Below, piece after piece: positions 1 to 10,799 of a DNA stretch of 64,000 nucleotides. Numbering within the stretch: the stretch's first letter is position 1; each line of letters begins with the position of its first letter. The translations under genes and the position numbers were made by a program. This stretch comes from Anisus vortex. Taxonomy: Eukaryota; Mollusca; Gastropoda; Planorbidae. Where the stretch lies: the NCBI GenBank assembly GCA_949126835.1, contig OX421507.1:13148852-13212851 (forward strand), read 5' to 3'. The notes beneath the pieces were generated by a model. That model was not told where the DNA came from. It did not search any database and worked only from the letters and a program-made list of their open reading frames with translations.

Positions 1-2
1 GA

Positions 3-3000
3 CCCAAAGTTGCAGCGTTAGATGCAGTGGGCCTTGCGGAGAGGCAACATAGATACCCCAAATATCCAGTTCAGCTTAAGGCAACTTCAGCGCTCCAGTT
101 CGCTCGTCCCTTGAGAAAATGTACATGGCCATGTGTCCTTCAGCAATGTGAACAAAGCAGTGTAAGTTCTGAGTGTGTGTACAGTAACACAGGCGGGATC
201 TGTTCTTATGGGGGATATCACCAAGATCCAGATATGCAAAATGTGATGGTGCGCAAAGATATATCACCGTCACAAATGAGGACTCAGTTCAACAGCCCTG
301 TTGATCGGCCTGATTCACTATCAAGTAGAAAGACTGGATCCCTGTCTGAAGTTGAAACAAGAAAAAGTGCTAGCCTAAATCTTCAGTCGCCTTCTAGACC
401 AGCTACAGAGTCCAGGGAAACAGATTTGTCTTCTGAACACTCTCGACAATTGTCTGACATTGAATCAGCTAATGAGGATGAAATGATTAGACAGCCCTCC
501 CTGGAAAACCTTAACATATTATCTGTTGAAGAAAAAATTAACAGAGAAAATGATGCAACCCAAAGCTCCAGTACTTTTCCAAGTAATAACTCTAAAGTTA
601 TAAATTTCTCTAATGATACTGAGAAGGAAGAGTCTCTTGGCAAAAGAGAAGAAAAACAAAATTTCAAAACTGAGTCATCTCCAAGAAAAGGAAAACCAGT
701 GTTTGAAATGGAAAATTGCACAGAGTCCACTTCAGATAGTCAGTCGTCTAGGAAAGGTGAGAAAGTGAAACGGCCTAAAAAGTCTGGAGCAGCCAGCAAG
801 GTAAACAGAATTAACTTTGTGCCTTTACTTGCAGCTGTTGATGAAATGTATAGTGATGAGTGTTACTTCAGCCCAGAAGATGGCCAGTTCTCATCTGATG
901 AGTTCAAATCCCAGGAGCTCACTGACTACAGAGATCCCCTGGTAGAAACTGAACCATCCACTCAACCAACAACATGGAGCACTGAAATCACTGAGACCAG
1001 AGATGGCCAAAGTCAGCTCTCATCATATGAGCAAAAGAAAGAGTGTGTGTTAAAAATTATGCAGTGTGCCCAGTATTATCAGAAACCATTTCCAGGAATA
1101 CAGGCAGCAACTCAGACAGATTCTGGCTCATTCTCACTATCACTGCTTGAAAACATTCAAGATAAGAGTGACACTGACACTAATAAAGTTATAAACAGGA
1201 ATGCCAATTTGCTAGAGACAAGAGAGATAGTTGGTTCAAGAGAAACCTCATCTTGGACAACAGGCTTGAACAGTGATCAAACACTGGTTATGAAAAATGA
1301 TGACGAGAATGAAGAATCAGAACAGTCCAATGTCTTTGCTTATGATGCCAACGTTAATAAAAATATAGAATTGATGACCAGTGCAGCCCACATTGACACC
1401 AAAAAGCTTAAGCTCCTGAAAACTTTATGTGTGGGACAAAGTAGAGTGAAGATATATGGCAATAGTAAATTCTGCATGTGCAATCCAGTATGTGCTCATA
1501 TAACTGATCACTCTACACCAATACACCAAAGTGTCTGCTCAGCTATCGGAGAGCCATGTCCTGGATCGCCCCAATCTGCTTGTTCCTGTTTGTGTGGACC
1601 TGCTAATAAGGGTGAGCACTGGAGAGTCGAGCAGGTTGTAAGCACAAAGGAATGTGTTCATAAATCTCATTCCAACGCTGACTGTGATCCATGTGCTGGG
1701 GACCATATCAAATGGCCCAACTCCCTTGGGGGTCCAATGGAAATTAAAGGAAAATTACGGAGATTCTCAAAAGTCAAATTTCCAAAGAGCGTCAGGTTTT
1801 CGGATTCGACAATTATGGATTCCTTCCACTGTGACAACTTTCGGGGTGTTTCCTCAAGGCATGACATGTTTCCTCCTGGGGAAATCTCTGCGGGAGAGTC
1901 ACATGAAAGTCAGCTGAAAAAAATGCTCAACTTTCAGATACAGAAATTCATGGAGTCCACCAAGTGGACTGTGACAAAGGATAGCTCAGACATCAATATT
2001 GACTGGGACTTAAAGAAGAAAGACTTCAAGACTTGGAGAGTGCAGAATACTGGGTTCCAGATTTCTTCAGAACTCCCCCAGTCTAGTAAAGAGGGAGAAG
2101 GTGAGCTAACCTGTGCAGTTTGTTGCAGCCTTGATAATAAGGAGGATATTCGTTCCTCTTCATATGACTCCAATAAGGCTAGTAGCCTTATTCCAGATGA
2201 GCCCAGTTTTTACACACCTTCAATTGAGTATAACCAAAGGAGAGATCTACAGGACAAGTTATGCTCTTGTGATGAAGGAACTATATCTAATTATCCTGAC
2301 AGAAAGATCACTGCAATGTCAGATTTGTCTCAAGCACACGAGACAAGTAATGTAGACAAATATGACAGTACTTTGCAGCAATCACCAGACATTTTCAAAT
2401 TTGAAAGATTTAATAACCTGTTGAAATCTTCACAATTGGATTCAAACTTCAGCCCAGTAGTAAATGACCAGGACTCTCAGTCAACACACTATAAGGACAC
2501 TATACACTTCATGACAGAGCCTACTTTTGCTGATAAGAATTACTATCCAAAAGAATCAAGAGAGCGTTCTTATGATAGGAATGCAGAGAGTAAAGCTAAT
2601 GTTAAATTGAGGCCTTCACCTACTAAACAGGCTAGGCAGTCCACTATTTTATCACCAATTCATCACACTGGCCTACACTTTGGGGACTCTGAAAACCAAT
2701 CAGATTTGACACAACCCCGGAGTAAGGAGCCTGCTGAGGGCAGGGTGAGGCAGTCCATTGTTAGGTTCTGTGATGTCCCACAGAACCAGGATGACTCTTT
2801 TGTCACTGCCGTAGAAGACCATGCATGGGGGCGTCTGTCTGACTGTTGCACCACGGACAGCTACGGGAGTGTCACCTCTGAGCAGTCCTCTCTCCTCATG
2901 TCTATAGACGAAGAAGAAGAAAAGGATGCCGATTCCTTTTTCACAATGGAGACATTGCCAGAAGGAGGTTTCCATAGACACACCTTGGCCCCCCTTGGCC

Positions 3001-6000
3001 CATCATCCAAGCTAGTGAAAAGCCGACAGTCTCCTTATGCAGATCCCCTAGAACTAAGACGGTCACCTCAAGGACTATCTTCGCACAGGGAGCCGTTTGA
3101 AACAGAAAAAACTGAGAAGTATCTAAAGTTAAAATATTCAGATGAAAACCCAACCGAACCATATTTACAGAAGATCTCTAAGGCTGCGTCATTACAGAAG
3201 AGATCAAATTTTGACGGATCCTTGTTGTGCAAATCTGGGGAGCAGAGTTTACCTTCTAGATTAGCAGCACAGAAGAGGTGTTCCTCTGATCCAAGTATCT
3301 GGGAGACATTTTCCCATTTGCAAAAAGGGAGGCACTCAGCAGCTGAAAAAGAAAGATTAGACAATAGAGATCTGTCAGCTCAGCAAGAAAAAATAGATAA
3401 AAGAGAATCAACTTTATATATATCATCTGATGACAGTGTACAAGCTAAATCAACTTTATATAGAAGAATTTCTGATGATGTTAAACCAGATCGATCAAAT
3501 TTACGTAGAAGAAAATCTGATGATGTTAAACCAGATCGATCCCCTTTACATAGTAGAACTTCTGATGATTTTCAAACAGATCAATCAACTTTACATAGAA
3601 GAACTTCTGATGATGTTAAACCAGATCGATCCCCTTTACATAGAAGAACTTCTGATGATGTTAAACCAGATCGATCCCCTTTACATAGAAGAACATCTGA
3701 TGATGTTAAACCAGATCGATCCCCTTTACATAGGAGAACTTCTGATGATTTTCAAACAGATCAATCAACTTTACATAGAAGAACTTCTGATGATGTTAAA
3801 CCAGATCGATCCCCTTTACATAGAAGAACTTCTGATGATGTTAAACCAGATCCATCCCCTTTACATAGAAGAACTTCTGATGATGTTAAACCAGATCCAT
3901 CCCCTTTACATAGAAGAAGTTCTGATGATGTTAAACCAGATCGATCCCCTTTACATAGAAGAACATCTGATGATGTTAGACCAGATCGATCAACTTTACG
4001 TAGAAAAACATCTGATGATGTTAGACCAGATCAATCAAATTTACATAGAAGAACATCTGATGATGTTAAACCAGATCGATCAACTTTATGTAGAAGAACA
4101 TCTGATGATGTAAAACCAGATCGATCAACTTTACATAGAAGAAAATCTGATGATGTTAAGCCAGATCGATCAACTTTACATAGAAGAACATCGGATGATG
4201 TTAAACCAGATCAATCAACTTTACGTAGAAGAACTTCTAATGACGTTAAACCAGATCGACCCCCTTTACATAGAAGAACATCTGATGACTTTAAACCAGA
4301 TCGATCACCTTTACATAGAAGAACATCTGATGATGTTAAACCAGATCGATCAACTTATCAAAGAAGAACTTCTGATGATTTTCAAACAGATCAATCAACT
4401 TTATATAGGTCATCTGATGACATTCATCAAGACATATCAACATTACATAGAAGAATATTTGATCAATCAGCTGATATAGAGAGGTTACACAAGCGAGATA
4501 CCTCATCTTGTAAAGAAAGTTTAGACAAAAGAGAATCAACTTTGTATAAATCATCTGATGATGTTCAACAAGGCAGGTCAACTTTACATAGAAGAATATC
4601 GGACCAATCAGCTGGTATAGAAAGGTTAGACAAGCGAGATCTCTCAGCTTGTAAAGAAAAGTTAGACAAAAGAGAATCAACTTTGTATAAATCATCTGAT
4701 GATGTTCAACAAGACAGGTCAACTTTACATAGAAGAATATCTGACCCATCAGCTCAAAAAGAAAAAATAGACTACAGAGAATCAACTTTGTTTAGATCAT
4801 CTGATGATGCTGAACCAGATCAATCAACTATATATAAATCATCCGATGACATTAAAGAAGACAAGTCAACTTTACCTAGAAGAATATCTGAACCCTCAGC
4901 CCTTAAAGCTAGATTAGACAATAGAGACCAGTCGGTTCATAAAGATAGATTAGAGCAACTAAATTTACACAGAAGATATTTGGATGGCTCTCTAGCTGAC
5001 ATGATGACTGAAAGAAAGGAATCATCCATGGAATTCAAACCTGAAATAGTTTCATCACAGTTCAGCTTAATAGATGAAGGGCAACCAAGCAAACAAAGGA
5101 AGTCAATGGATGATTGCAAGCAGAGTTTACCCAGGACAGAGTCAAACCAAGGCAAATCTGATCGGAATAATTTGAAGAGGATTGCATCTGATGACCCTGG
5201 ATGTTATCAAACGTATTCACTTGGGAAATCATCACAGGAATTTGAACTTCATCAGTCAGGCCAAGCTAGAAGATTTTCAGATGAAAATAAACCAGATGAG
5301 TCAGTCCAAGCTAAGAGGTTTTCAGATGAAAATAAACCAGGTCAGTCAGGACAAGCTAGGAGATTTTCAGATGAAAATAAACAAGAGCAGTCAACCCAAG
5401 CTACAAGATTTTCAGATGAAAATAAAAAAGAGCAGTCAACCCAAGCTACGAGATTTTCAGTTGAAAATAAACAAGAGCAGTCAACCCAAGCTAGGGGATT
5501 TTTAGATGAAACAAAACCGGAGCAGTCCACTCAAGCTAGGAGATTTTCAGATGAAACTAAACCGGATCAGTCAGGCCAAGCTAGGAGATTTTCAGATGAA
5601 AAAATACCGGATCAGTCAACTCTAGCTAGGAGATTTTCAGATGAAAATAAACCGGATGTGTTTAACCAAGCTAGGAGATTTTCAGATGAAAATAAACCAG
5701 ATCTGTCAGGCCAATCTAGGAGATTTTTAGATGAAAATAAACCGGATCTGTCAGGCCAAGCTAGGAGATTTTCAGATGAAAATAAACCGGATCTGTCTAC
5801 CATAGATAGGAGATCATCGGATCTAACTTTGCCGGATGAACGCTATATTACAAGCATACTACCTGATCCTTGCACATCGGATACATCACTATATACTCTA
5901 AAACCTAAAGTAGTCAACTCATTTGCACAAAGTATACATCCATGTGATTGCAGGCCGCCTCCATCACCATTCCGGCAGCGGCGGTCAATTGTCTTGAAGA

Positions 6001-9000
6001 GAGATCCAAGGACTGGGCTAAGGAGCGTGTGTTATAGGCTAGATGAAGACCCGCAAGACCAATCATTTTTGATAGAGGATAAATCTTCTCTACATAAAAG
6101 AACATCAACAAACCATAAACAAGATGGATCCAATTTAGATGTTTTAACGCCAGAGAGAGCAGCAAGGCTTAAAATATCTTTGGATGAATTCAAAACTGAC
6201 CAACGGGCTTCACATACAAAATGTTTAGAAAAATTACGTCAAATATCTCTACGTAAGAGAAAGTCAAACTATTGCAATCTAGATCAAGCAACTTTACAGA
6301 GAAGAACATTTGATGATGTTGAGCCACGTCAATCAACTCTATATAGAACAACTTCAAATGATGTTGGACCAGAGCAACCAACTTTCCATAGAAGAACATC
6401 TGATGATGCTAAATCTGGCCAAGCAACTTTATATAGAAGAACAACTTCAGATGATGTTGGACCAGAGCAAATAGCTTTTTATGGAAGATCATCGGATGAT
6501 GCTAAACCAGATTTATCAAAGTTATATAGAAAAATGTCTGAACAATCAACTTTACATAGAAGAATATCTGACAATTTTCAACCAGAGCATTCAAGTTTAC
6601 TAAGGATATCTAGTGATGTTAAACCATGTCTACCGAATTTACATAGAAGAACATCTGAATATGTTGAACCAGATCAATCAACTTTACATAGATCATCTGA
6701 TGACTTTCAGCAAAATCAATCAACTTTACAAAGAAGGACATCTGATGATATTAAACAAGATCATTCAACTTTACACAGAAAAACATTTGAAGATGTTGAA
6801 CCAGCTCTATCAGTTTTGCACAAAAGAAAGTCTGATGATGTTGAGCCAGATCTATCAACTTTATCAAGAAGAATATGTGATGATATTCAAAGAGATAATT
6901 CAAGTTTATATAGAACATCAAATGATGTTCAAAAAGACCAATCAAGCTTATATAGAAGGACTTCTGATGATGTTAAACCAGCTCTTTCAACTTTACAAAG
7001 AAGGACTTTTGATGATGTTCAACGAGATCAATCAACTTCATATAGAAGAACTTCTGATGATGTTAAACCAGCTCTTTCAACTTTACAAAGAAGGACTTCT
7101 GATGATGTTCAACGAGATCAATCAAGTTCATATAGAAGGACTTCTGATGATGTTAAACTATCTCTATTAACTTTACAAAGAAGGACTTCTGGTGATGTTA
7201 ATCGAGATCAATCAACTTTATATAGTCTATATGATGATGTTCAACTAGATAATGGTAAACTCTGGAGTTCCTCAGATAAAAATATCCTAGATCAATCAAC
7301 GCTTCAGCAGAGCTCAGGGGAGACTTTACTGTCAGAGCAGACACGTTTGTTCAACCAGTCTACAGAAAGCAATGTTAGATTTTTAACTTCAGCAGAAAGA
7401 ACCACAGATGAAGAGTCTTTCAGGTCTGTCGTAACCTTTGAGGCCAGTATGAACGTGTTGGGTAAAGATCAGAGCCAGAATAAGAATGAAGATCTAGTTG
7501 TAGAGACTTCCTTGACCCCAAGCGGCATGCTTTCCATAAGAGACAGCTTAGACCCTCCTGTGCCAGGCAACGCTGTTACGTCAAGTGTTCCTCCTCTTAT
7601 GCCAGGTGGTGGTGACGGAACAAAGCGTGACGGTGCCATGCTGGGGAAGGGTAAAGACTTTAAAATTAGCGAGACATCGTCCTGGACTGAATCGTATTCG
7701 ACAGTCAACACCGATGGTAGTGCTGCAAGTAGCGCTGGTCAGTCTTCTGTGTCAGACCTGTCCAGCCTGACCTCTAGAGAGATGCACAGCACGTTCTTTT
7801 CCCCGGACACAGATGATCCCTTTCAGCCGTCGGGTTCCGGGAAACAACTAATGAGTAGCACTGATGCTGGGACACCGTGTTCAACTCGTTTCTACGGCGC
7901 CGCCATCATCAACCAAAGGGGAAGGCTGCACAGGTTCACCTTCAAGAGTCCAAGCGTCTCCAGGAGACGCACGGGCAAAGTGGCTTGCGAGGGCCTAGCT
8001 GCGAACCCATTGGCCGTCAGCTCAAAGTCAGATTTAGATTGGTTCGTATCTGAAGACGGAGATTTGGAAGCAAATAATTGTCCCACTCTGTATGAGAGCT
8101 TAAACTCCAATGCTTTACAAGGTGGGGCAGAGATGGGAGATGCGGGAAATGTTCCCCGTTCACAGCATTCTTTGCAGACTGTGTACAAAGAAAGTCTATC
8201 TGTGTACGACAATTTTTCAAATATGTCCTCTGTAGCATCCGACAAGCTGCTTAGTTGTAAAGATACAAGTGCTCCTACCTCTATAAGTTTTCTCTCAGCC
8301 GTTGACTGCAAATGCCCGCTGACTGGCCAAAGTGCAAGAGATGACAAAACTTGGGATGGTCATGGTTCCCACCAAAAGTCTAAACCTCCTGTTGAGGATA
8401 CAGATGAATTCCTCAGCCTAAGCCTCCAAACCTCCTTGGCCAGTTCCAGCACAGAGTCTGGTCAGGTGACCAAGGTGCCTCAGATGCCTAGCACACAATC
8501 AACCTCTAGTGTGACCGTGGAAACTAACCAGAGCTTGAAGGACAGTTTGAATGATACACTGTTCTTCAGCCCTGATGCCACTGGAAAATCTGCCTCTCTG
8601 AAGCTTGTACAAGAACAGCTAGTCACTGTCTTGCATGAAGAGATTAAACCCCTTCAAGAGGCAGAGAATCAGCAAGAGTCTCCAAAGCTGTTAGAAAATG
8701 TAAAAACTGTGGCAGAAGAGACCATCATACAACTGGCTGCAGACACAAAGATGGAACTAACACCTGTTCCTGTATGTGTAGACAATACTCAGATTCAATT
8801 ACCTCTACCTGCAATAGAATCAACACCCTTAGGTCAGATAGATGTGAGCCAGGAATGTGATAACCAACAACTGCAGCCAGTAGATTTACTAGGTCTGTCA
8901 GCAGACAGTGCTTCAAATGTCAAAGACTCTAAACAGTCCTCAGCATGTTTACACCATTACCTTCAACCTGTGTCTAAAGTACACAAGCTGCCTCTGGCCA

Positions 9001-10799
9001 AGGTTGCCTCAGAGAAAGCAATTAAAACACCAAAGACCTGGAAACCTTCACATATGAAAGTTAAGATCAAATGTAAAAAATATAATCCAAGTCCCAGCAT
9101 GCAAATTTTTCAAAATACATTGCTGTGGAGCCCAGATGGTGAGGACATGGCTGGAGGGGCTTTCCCTCAGCAGGAAACAATCGTTGAAGATCACAGGAAG
9201 ACTGTCAATATTACTGAAGTGAATGTATTCACAGAGAAGCTTGCAAGAGTCTTTGATGGTGAGAACAGAAGATTTACTGAAGGCGCTTGCGATCCTTCTC
9301 AGGTGGTCTTGTCAGGAGAAATCAAGAGTGACAGAAGCACTCCAAACGCTCCGTTCTACTGGCACAAGAAAGAGTTGTTTTCGGAACAGATGTCTAGTGA
9401 TGATTATGATTGCACTTGTTTTCATAGTACTTATGACAACACTCTTTCTGACATTTCATCAGATATACTTGACAAGTCAGGTACTACTGACCAAACTGAC
9501 CAACCAAAGAAAAGAAATAAATTAAATGCAGCCTCTGTGTTGCCAACTCTGCTATATTCAAAGAATATGTCCAAGTCAGAAAATGAGGAGCAGGCCATGT
9601 ATAATGCTGGCGCCAAGCAAGACTCTGCTGCTGCTGGTCGTGATATACTTGATGAAGGCTACGATTTCCTTCGTGCACAGGCTGGCTTGGCTGGTCATGA
9701 AGGTTCTAAAACAACAGGGAAAAGAGATGACTACAGTTCTAATCAGCCTGATGACTTGTCCTCCTCCACCTGTTCCTGTCAGCCCAACCAGTTAGAGAGC
9801 TATAAAATTCAGTACAGGTCAACCCTCTGTTATCAAAGGCCAGAGTTTGGTAGTGAGATTTGCTGCGTGGACTACAGTGAACAGAAGAGCTTGACGCTAC
9901 TCAATGACATCAACCAGCCAGCATTGGGCTTCAGACGTTCATCTTCTGACCCAAAGCCCAGACCAGTTCTGTCAAGGCAACGAACTGCCAGCAAGGACTC
10001 ATTTACGCAGGCAGATTTTCAAATAAAGGAAACTAGGAAAAAGGATGCTTACACATCTACACCTACTTATTCATTGAAACCATTTGCAGGGAGTTTTGTT
10101 GGAGAGGAATCATTCATACTAACAGAAAGCTATGTAGCGAAACAAGAAAAACCAGCTTATTCATCAGGCAAAACAACTCTCTCAAAGACCAGGCAATACA
10201 TTGCCTCTCTTAATAATACTAATCCTGAAGAATTGACGGCTTCTCTGGTCTATCAATCCAATGGGTCTCAGACAAGCTCAGACCATTACTATGGTGAAAT
10301 GCCATCATTTTTGGCAAACAACTTGCCACATCATGCTGTTGGGGATGAAACTAGCCTGATGACCAGCCAGATATCAATGGTACAGAGCTCCATTACATCT
10401 TCCTGTTACAACCTGCCTACATTGGTGGAGCAATCGTCTGAATGTGAACAGCTTTCCCCGGGCAATGTCGGGATCAATGTCTCGGCCACAAGTCAAACAC
10501 TGAACCCTTTCGACAGCTCGCTCTTCGATACATACAGCGAAAGCCTTCAGAGGAATACTCCCGCCTTTGTGAGTCATGCTGGGACCACTGGAGTGGGAGG
10601 TTTAAGTTTCAATGAAAGTCGGGGACCCTCGCCCTGGGACCAGCAGCTAGAAATGAGAGCCTCGCCTTCCCCTCTCACTCCCTTTTACACGCGGAGGCAA
10701 CAAAGAAGGCAAGCTGATTCACAGGATGTTGCGAGACAGAGCCCCAGTATAAATCCAAACAAAAAGCAACAGCACTTTGCTGACAGTAGGAGATTTTAA
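3..10799 (+). CDS. Giant disordered repeat protein, 3' part (5' end outside window)
   Basis: The frame is open from the left window edge to a TAA at 10797-10799, giving about 3,598 codons. No ATG decides the start, so the true N-terminus lies upstream. I do not recognise the family. The product is rich in Ser, Thr, Asp, Lys, Arg and Gln, with no membrane segment or catalytic motif visible, and is probably disordered. A Cys-rich patch lies around nt 1470-1710. From about nt 3400 to 7260 it is built from 15-residue repeats in three sub-families: TSDDVKPDRSPLHRR, FSDENKPDQSGQARR and TSDDVKPALSTLQRR. Most units place Ser two residues after Arg-Arg, then acidic residues, so they resemble basophilic-kinase (PKA-like) and CK2 sites. 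Four short motifs of the form hydrophobic-F/W-S-P-D/E lie outside the array. The last residues are basic (TRRQQRRQ). The absence of any intron over 10.8 kb suggests one very large, probably terminal, exon. A cytoskeletal or scaffold role is only a guess. Confidence 0.85.
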   Translation, partial: PKVAALDAVGLAERQHRYPKYPVQLKATSALQFARPLRKCTWPCVLQQCEQSSVSSECVYSNTGGICSYGGYHQDPDMQNVMVRKDISPSQMRTQFNSPVDRPDSLSSRKTGSLSEVETRKSASLNLQSPSRPATESRETDLSSEHSRQLSDIESANEDEMIRQPSLENLNILSVEEKINRENDATQSSSTFPSNNSKVINFSNDTEKEESLGKREEKQNFKTESSPRKGKPVFEMENCTESTSDSQSSRKGEKVKRPKKSGAASKVNRINFVPLLAAVDEMYSDECYFSPEDGQFSSDEFKSQELTDYRDPLVETEPSTQPTTWSTEITETRDGQSQLSSYEQKKECVLKIMQCAQYYQKPFPGIQAATQTDSGSFSLSLLENIQDKSDTDTNKVINRNANLLETREIVGSRETSSWTTGLNSDQTLVMKNDDENEESEQSNVFAYDANVNKNIELMTSAAHIDTKKLKLLKTLCVGQSRVKIYGNSKFCMCNPVCAHITDHSTPIHQSVCSAIGEPCPGSPQSACSCLCGPANKGEHWRVEQVVSTKECVHKSHSNADCDPCAGDHIKWPNSLGGPMEIKGKLRRFSKVKFPKSVRFSDSTIMDSFHCDNFRGVSSRHDMFPPGEISAGESHESQLKKMLNFQIQKFMESTKWTVTKDSSDINIDWDLKKKDFKTWRVQNTGFQISSELPQSSKEGEGELTCAVCCSLDNKEDIRSSSYDSNKASSLIPDEPSFYTPSIEYNQRRDLQDKLCSCDEGTISNYPDRKITAMSDLSQAHETSNVDKYDSTLQQSPDIFKFERFNNLLKSSQLDSNFSPVVNDQDSQSTHYKDTIHFMTEPTFADKNYYPKESRERSYDRNAESKANVKLRPSPTKQARQSTILSPIHHTGLHFGDSENQSDLTQPRSKEPAEGRVRQSIVRFCDVPQNQDDSFVTAVEDHAWGRLSDCCTTDSYGSVTSEQSSLLMSIDEEEEKDADSFFTMETLPEGGFHRHTLAPLGPSSKLVKSRQSPYADPLELRRSPQGLSSHREPFETEKTEKYLKLKYSDENPTEPYLQKISKAASLQKRSNFDGSLLCKSGEQSLPSRLAAQKRCSSDPSIWETFSHLQKGRHSAAEKERLDNRDLSAQQEKIDKRESTLYISSDDSVQAKSTLYRRISDDVKPDRSNLRRRKSDDVKPDRSPLHSRTSDDFQTDQSTLHRRTSDDVKPDRSPLHRRTSDDVKPDRSPLHRRTSDDVKPDRSPLHRRTSDDFQTDQSTLHRRTSDDVKPDRSPLHRRTSDDVKPDPSPLHRRTSDDVKPDPSPLHRRSSDDVKPDRSPLHRRTSDDVRPDRSTLRRKTSDDVRPDQSNLHRRTSDDVKPDRSTLCRRTSDDVKPDRSTLHRRKSDDVKPDRSTLHRRTSDDVKPDQSTLRRRTSNDVKPDRPPLHRRTSDDFKPDRSPLHRRTSDDVKPDRSTYQRRTSDDFQTDQSTLYRSSDDIHQDISTLHRRIFDQSADIERLHKRDTSSCKESLDKRESTLYKSSDDVQQGRSTLHRRISDQSAGIERLDKRDLSACKEKLDKRESTLYKSSDDVQQDRSTLHRRISDPSAQKEKIDYRESTLFRSSDDAEPDQSTIYKSSDDIKEDKSTLPRRISEPSALKARLDNRDQSVHKDRLEQLNLHRRYLDGSLADMMTERKESSMEFKPEIVSSQFSLIDEGQPSKQRKSMDDCKQSLPRTESNQGKSDRNNLKRIASDDPGCYQTYSLGKSSQEFELHQSGQARRFSDENKPDESVQAKRFSDENKPGQSGQARRFSDENKQEQSTQATRFSDENKKEQSTQATRFSVENKQEQSTQARGFLDETKPEQSTQARRFSDETKPDQSGQARRFSDEKIPDQSTLARRFSDENKPDVFNQARRFSDENKPDLSGQSRRFLDENKPDLSGQARRFSDENKPDLSTIDRRSSDLTLPDERYITSILPDPCTSDTSLYTLKPKVVNSFAQSIHPCDCRPPPSPFRQRRSIVLKRDPRTGLRSVCYRLDEDPQDQSFLIEDKSSLHKRTSTNHKQDGSNLDVLTPERAARLKISLDEFKTDQRASHTKCLEKLRQISLRKRKSNYCNLDQATLQRRTFDDVEPRQSTLYRTTSNDVGPEQPTFHRRTSDDAKSGQATLYRRTTSDDVGPEQIAFYGRSSDDAKPDLSKLYRKMSEQSTLHRRISDNFQPEHSSLLRISSDVKPCLPNLHRRTSEYVEPDQSTLHRSSDDFQQNQSTLQRRTSDDIKQDHSTLHRKTFEDVEPALSVLHKRKSDDVEPDLSTLSRRICDDIQRDNSSLYRTSNDVQKDQSSLYRRTSDDVKPALSTLQRRTFDDVQRDQSTSYRRTSDDVKPALSTLQRRTSDDVQRDQSSSYRRTSDDVKLSLLTLQRRTSGDVNRDQSTLYSLYDDVQLDNGKLWSSSDKNILDQSTLQQSSGETLLSEQTRLFNQSTESNVRFLTSAERTTDEESFRSVVTFEASMNVLGKDQSQNKNEDLVVETSLTPSGMLSIRDSLDPPVPGNAVTSSVPPLMPGGGDGTKRDGAMLGKGKDFKISETSSWTESYSTVNTDGSAASSAGQSSVSDLSSLTSREMHSTFFSPDTDDPFQPSGSGKQLMSSTDAGTPCSTRFYGAAIINQRGRLHRFTFKSPSVSRRRTGKVACEGLAANPLAVSSKSDLDWFVSEDGDLEANNCPTLYESLNSNALQGGAEMGDAGNVPRSQHSLQTVYKESLSVYDNFSNMSSVASDKLLSCKDTSAPTSISFLSAVDCKCPLTGQSARDDKTWDGHGSHQKSKPPVEDTDEFLSLSLQTSLASSSTESGQVTKVPQMPSTQSTSSVTVETNQSLKDSLNDTLFFSPDATGKSASLKLVQEQLVTVLHEEIKPLQEAENQQESPKLLENVKTVAEETIIQLAADTKMELTPVPVCVDNTQIQLPLPAIESTPLGQIDVSQECDNQQLQPVDLLGLSADSASNVKDSKQSSACLHHYLQPVSKVHKLPLAKVASEKAIKTPKTWKPSHMKVKIKCKKYNPSPSMQIFQNTLLWSPDGEDMAGGAFPQQETIVEDHRKTVNITEVNVFTEKLARVFDGENRRFTEGACDPSQVVLSGEIKSDRSTPNAPFYWHKKELFSEQMSSDDYDCTCFHSTYDNTLSDISSDILDKSGTTDQTDQPKKRNKLNAASVLPTLLYSKNMSKSENEEQAMYNAGAKQDSAAAGRDILDEGYDFLRAQAGLAGHEGSKTTGKRDDYSSNQPDDLSSSTCSCQPNQLESYKIQYRSTLCYQRPEFGSEICCVDYSEQKSLTLLNDINQPALGFRRSSSDPKPRPVLSRQRTASKDSFTQADFQIKETRKKDAYTSTPTYSLKPFAGSFVGEESFILTESYVAKQEKPAYSSGKTTLSKTRQYIASLNNTNPEELTASLVYQSNGSQTSSDHYYGEMPSFLANNLPHHAVGDETSLMTSQISMVQSSITSSCYNLPTLVEQSSECEQLSPGNVGINVSATSQTLNPFDSSLFDTYSESLQRNTPAFVSHAGTTGVGGLSFNESRGPSPWDQQLEMRASPSPLTPFYTRRQQRRQADSQDVARQSPSINPNKKQQHFADSRRF
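3400..4440 (+). repeat. 45-bp coding tandem repeat, block 1 (SDDVKPDRS units)
   Basis: About 21 head-to-tail 45-bp units encode TSDDVKPDRSPLHRR-like 15-mers. Neighbouring units are often nearly identical at DNA level, which points to recent unequal exchange. Variants replace VKPDR by FQTDQ at regular points, marking a higher-order repeat. Because 45 is a multiple of three, a second forward frame also stays open over much of the block; that frame is a shadow. Confidence 0.9.
5255..5815 (+). repeat. 45-bp coding tandem repeat, block 2 (RRFSDENKPD units)
   Basis: About 12 units of 45 bp encode RRFSDENKPDQSGQA-type 15-mers. The period equals that of blocks 1 and 3, and the shared core is [FT]-S-D-[DE]-x-K-P-D-x-S followed by Arg-Arg. 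The three blocks therefore probably derive from one ancestral array that diverged in segments. Confidence 0.88.
6285..7260 (+). repeat. 45-bp coding tandem repeat, block 3 (degenerate SDDV units)
   Basis: About 21 more degenerate 15-residue units (SDDVEPDQSTLHRR, SDDVQRDQSTSYRR and others). The units nearest 6950-7190 are again almost identical and alternate between KPALSTLQRR and QRDQSTSYRR types, which is a 90-bp higher-order unit. Confidence 0.85.

Noticed and set aside
3430..4479. Second forward frame of MMLNQIDPLYIEE-type repeats
   Set aside because: It is the same 45-bp array read in another frame; the main frame continues for thousands of codons on both sides.
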